Positions 20,766 to 21,249 of a stretch of 21,249 nucleotides of DNA are shown here, one piece after another. Location of the stretch: assembly GCA_019649035.1 (NCBI GenBank), contig BMAT01000687.1, forward strand, positions 594,096 to 615,344, written 5' to 3'. Each line of letters starts with the position of its first letter. Position 1 is the first letter of the stretch. The DNA is from Elysia marginata. Its lineage: Eukaryota > Mollusca > Gastropoda > Plakobranchidae. Below the pieces are notes generated by a model, which saw nothing but the letters and a program-made list of their open reading frames with translations, was not told the DNA's origin and did not search any database. Both the position numbers and the translations under genes were made by a program.

Positions 20766-21234
20766 AAAATTGACTACAACGATGATGATATAGATTGATG
20801 GTTATCAATCAATGTTACTATTACGCTTATTAAAAACAACACATTTTATCAGTCGGTAAATTTTCATGTAAAAACAATTGGAAAAAGAACGATTTCGGGT
20901 TTTTTTCCTTTTGCCAAGCTTTGAACTTTTCTTTACCTTTGGCCTAGATGACCTTTAAAGAAGGGTTGTAAAATAGGATCTGGCGTTAACTCTATCACCA
21001 ATGCCAGCTATGCTATATCCTCTACAGGAAATATAAACAGAACACAGAGATCATTACAAATGCACCTGCTGAATGCTGGCTGAAAAGTAGATCTATACAA
21101 ATGTAGACAGTATACAGTATACAAGGCACCTGCAGTGTATCACAACATGAACTAAGCAGGGAATTGGGCAACGAGACTACACAGTCATGGGCTTAATGAT
21201 TAAGTGGAAGTCTGAAATAACAGAAACAAGATCT
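20766..21234. other. Unannotated DNA at right end
   Basis: No open frame or element was recognised. A short palindromic repeat, GTATACAGTATAC, lies at 21110-21122. Confidence 0.5.
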
Positions 21235-21249
21235 GGGGGGGGGGGGGGG
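21235..21249. repeat. Poly-G run at right edge
   Basis: Fifteen G residues close the window. Reading outward, the right edge ends in G and the left edge ends in C, so a dark-cycle G artefact of two-colour sequencing would fit only the right one. Confidence 0.9.

Overview
This looks like nuclear DNA from an invertebrate animal, most likely a lophotrochozoan such as a mollusc. The base composition is AT-rich. No intact protein-coding gene is convincing, microsatellites and homopolymers are common, and the recognisable content is transposon and gene debris. The mollusc guess rests on the style of the two tRNA-derived SINEs (one ends in AACC-type repeats) and on a multi-copy invertebrate gene family seen here as a relic. 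It is an inference from memory, not a database result. There are no operons, ribosome binding sites, CRISPR arrays or rRNA genes.

Layout: 1-10 is a G run at the window edge. 758-1060 is a plus-strand tRNA-derived SINE. 1061-7900 is mostly unannotated AT-rich DNA. It holds one weak exon-like patch (about 4004-4142), a purine-rich block followed by a pyrimidine-rich block (6181-6735) and a C11 run (7543-7553). 7918-8728 is the decayed, 5'-truncated 3' end of a LINE of the CR1/L2/Rex1 sort, with a TTATC tail. 9937-10490 is a TTAA-flanked piggyBac-like non-autonomous element with nested palindromes. 12890-13186 is a minus-strand SINE with clear A and B boxes. 13339-13351 is a perfect DR1 motif and 13802-13880 a hairpin. 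14519-14918 is a weaker second piggyBac-like candidate.

The main discovery is at 15329-17380 on the minus strand: a nearly full-length but broken copy of an uncharacterised invertebrate multi-copy protein family. It has an N-terminal cysteine pair, a helical region, a PIN/FEN1-like segment with a DTDL motif, a TGCDT motif, an RVYLQV block and a C-terminal CXC-like cysteine cluster. I recognise these blocks in order across several frames. Neither the family's role nor whether it is mobile is known to me. A 46-codon open frame lies just upstream on the same strand (17488-17628).

After that come an ATCT microsatellite (18335-18622), a well-preserved 369-bp Tc1/mariner-type MITE with 25-bp terminal inverted repeats and TA target duplication (19161-19529), an AAT/ATA-rich block (20561-20765) and a terminal G15 run (21235-21249). 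No genes here can be said to work together; the window is best read as an intergenic or intronic repeat graveyard.
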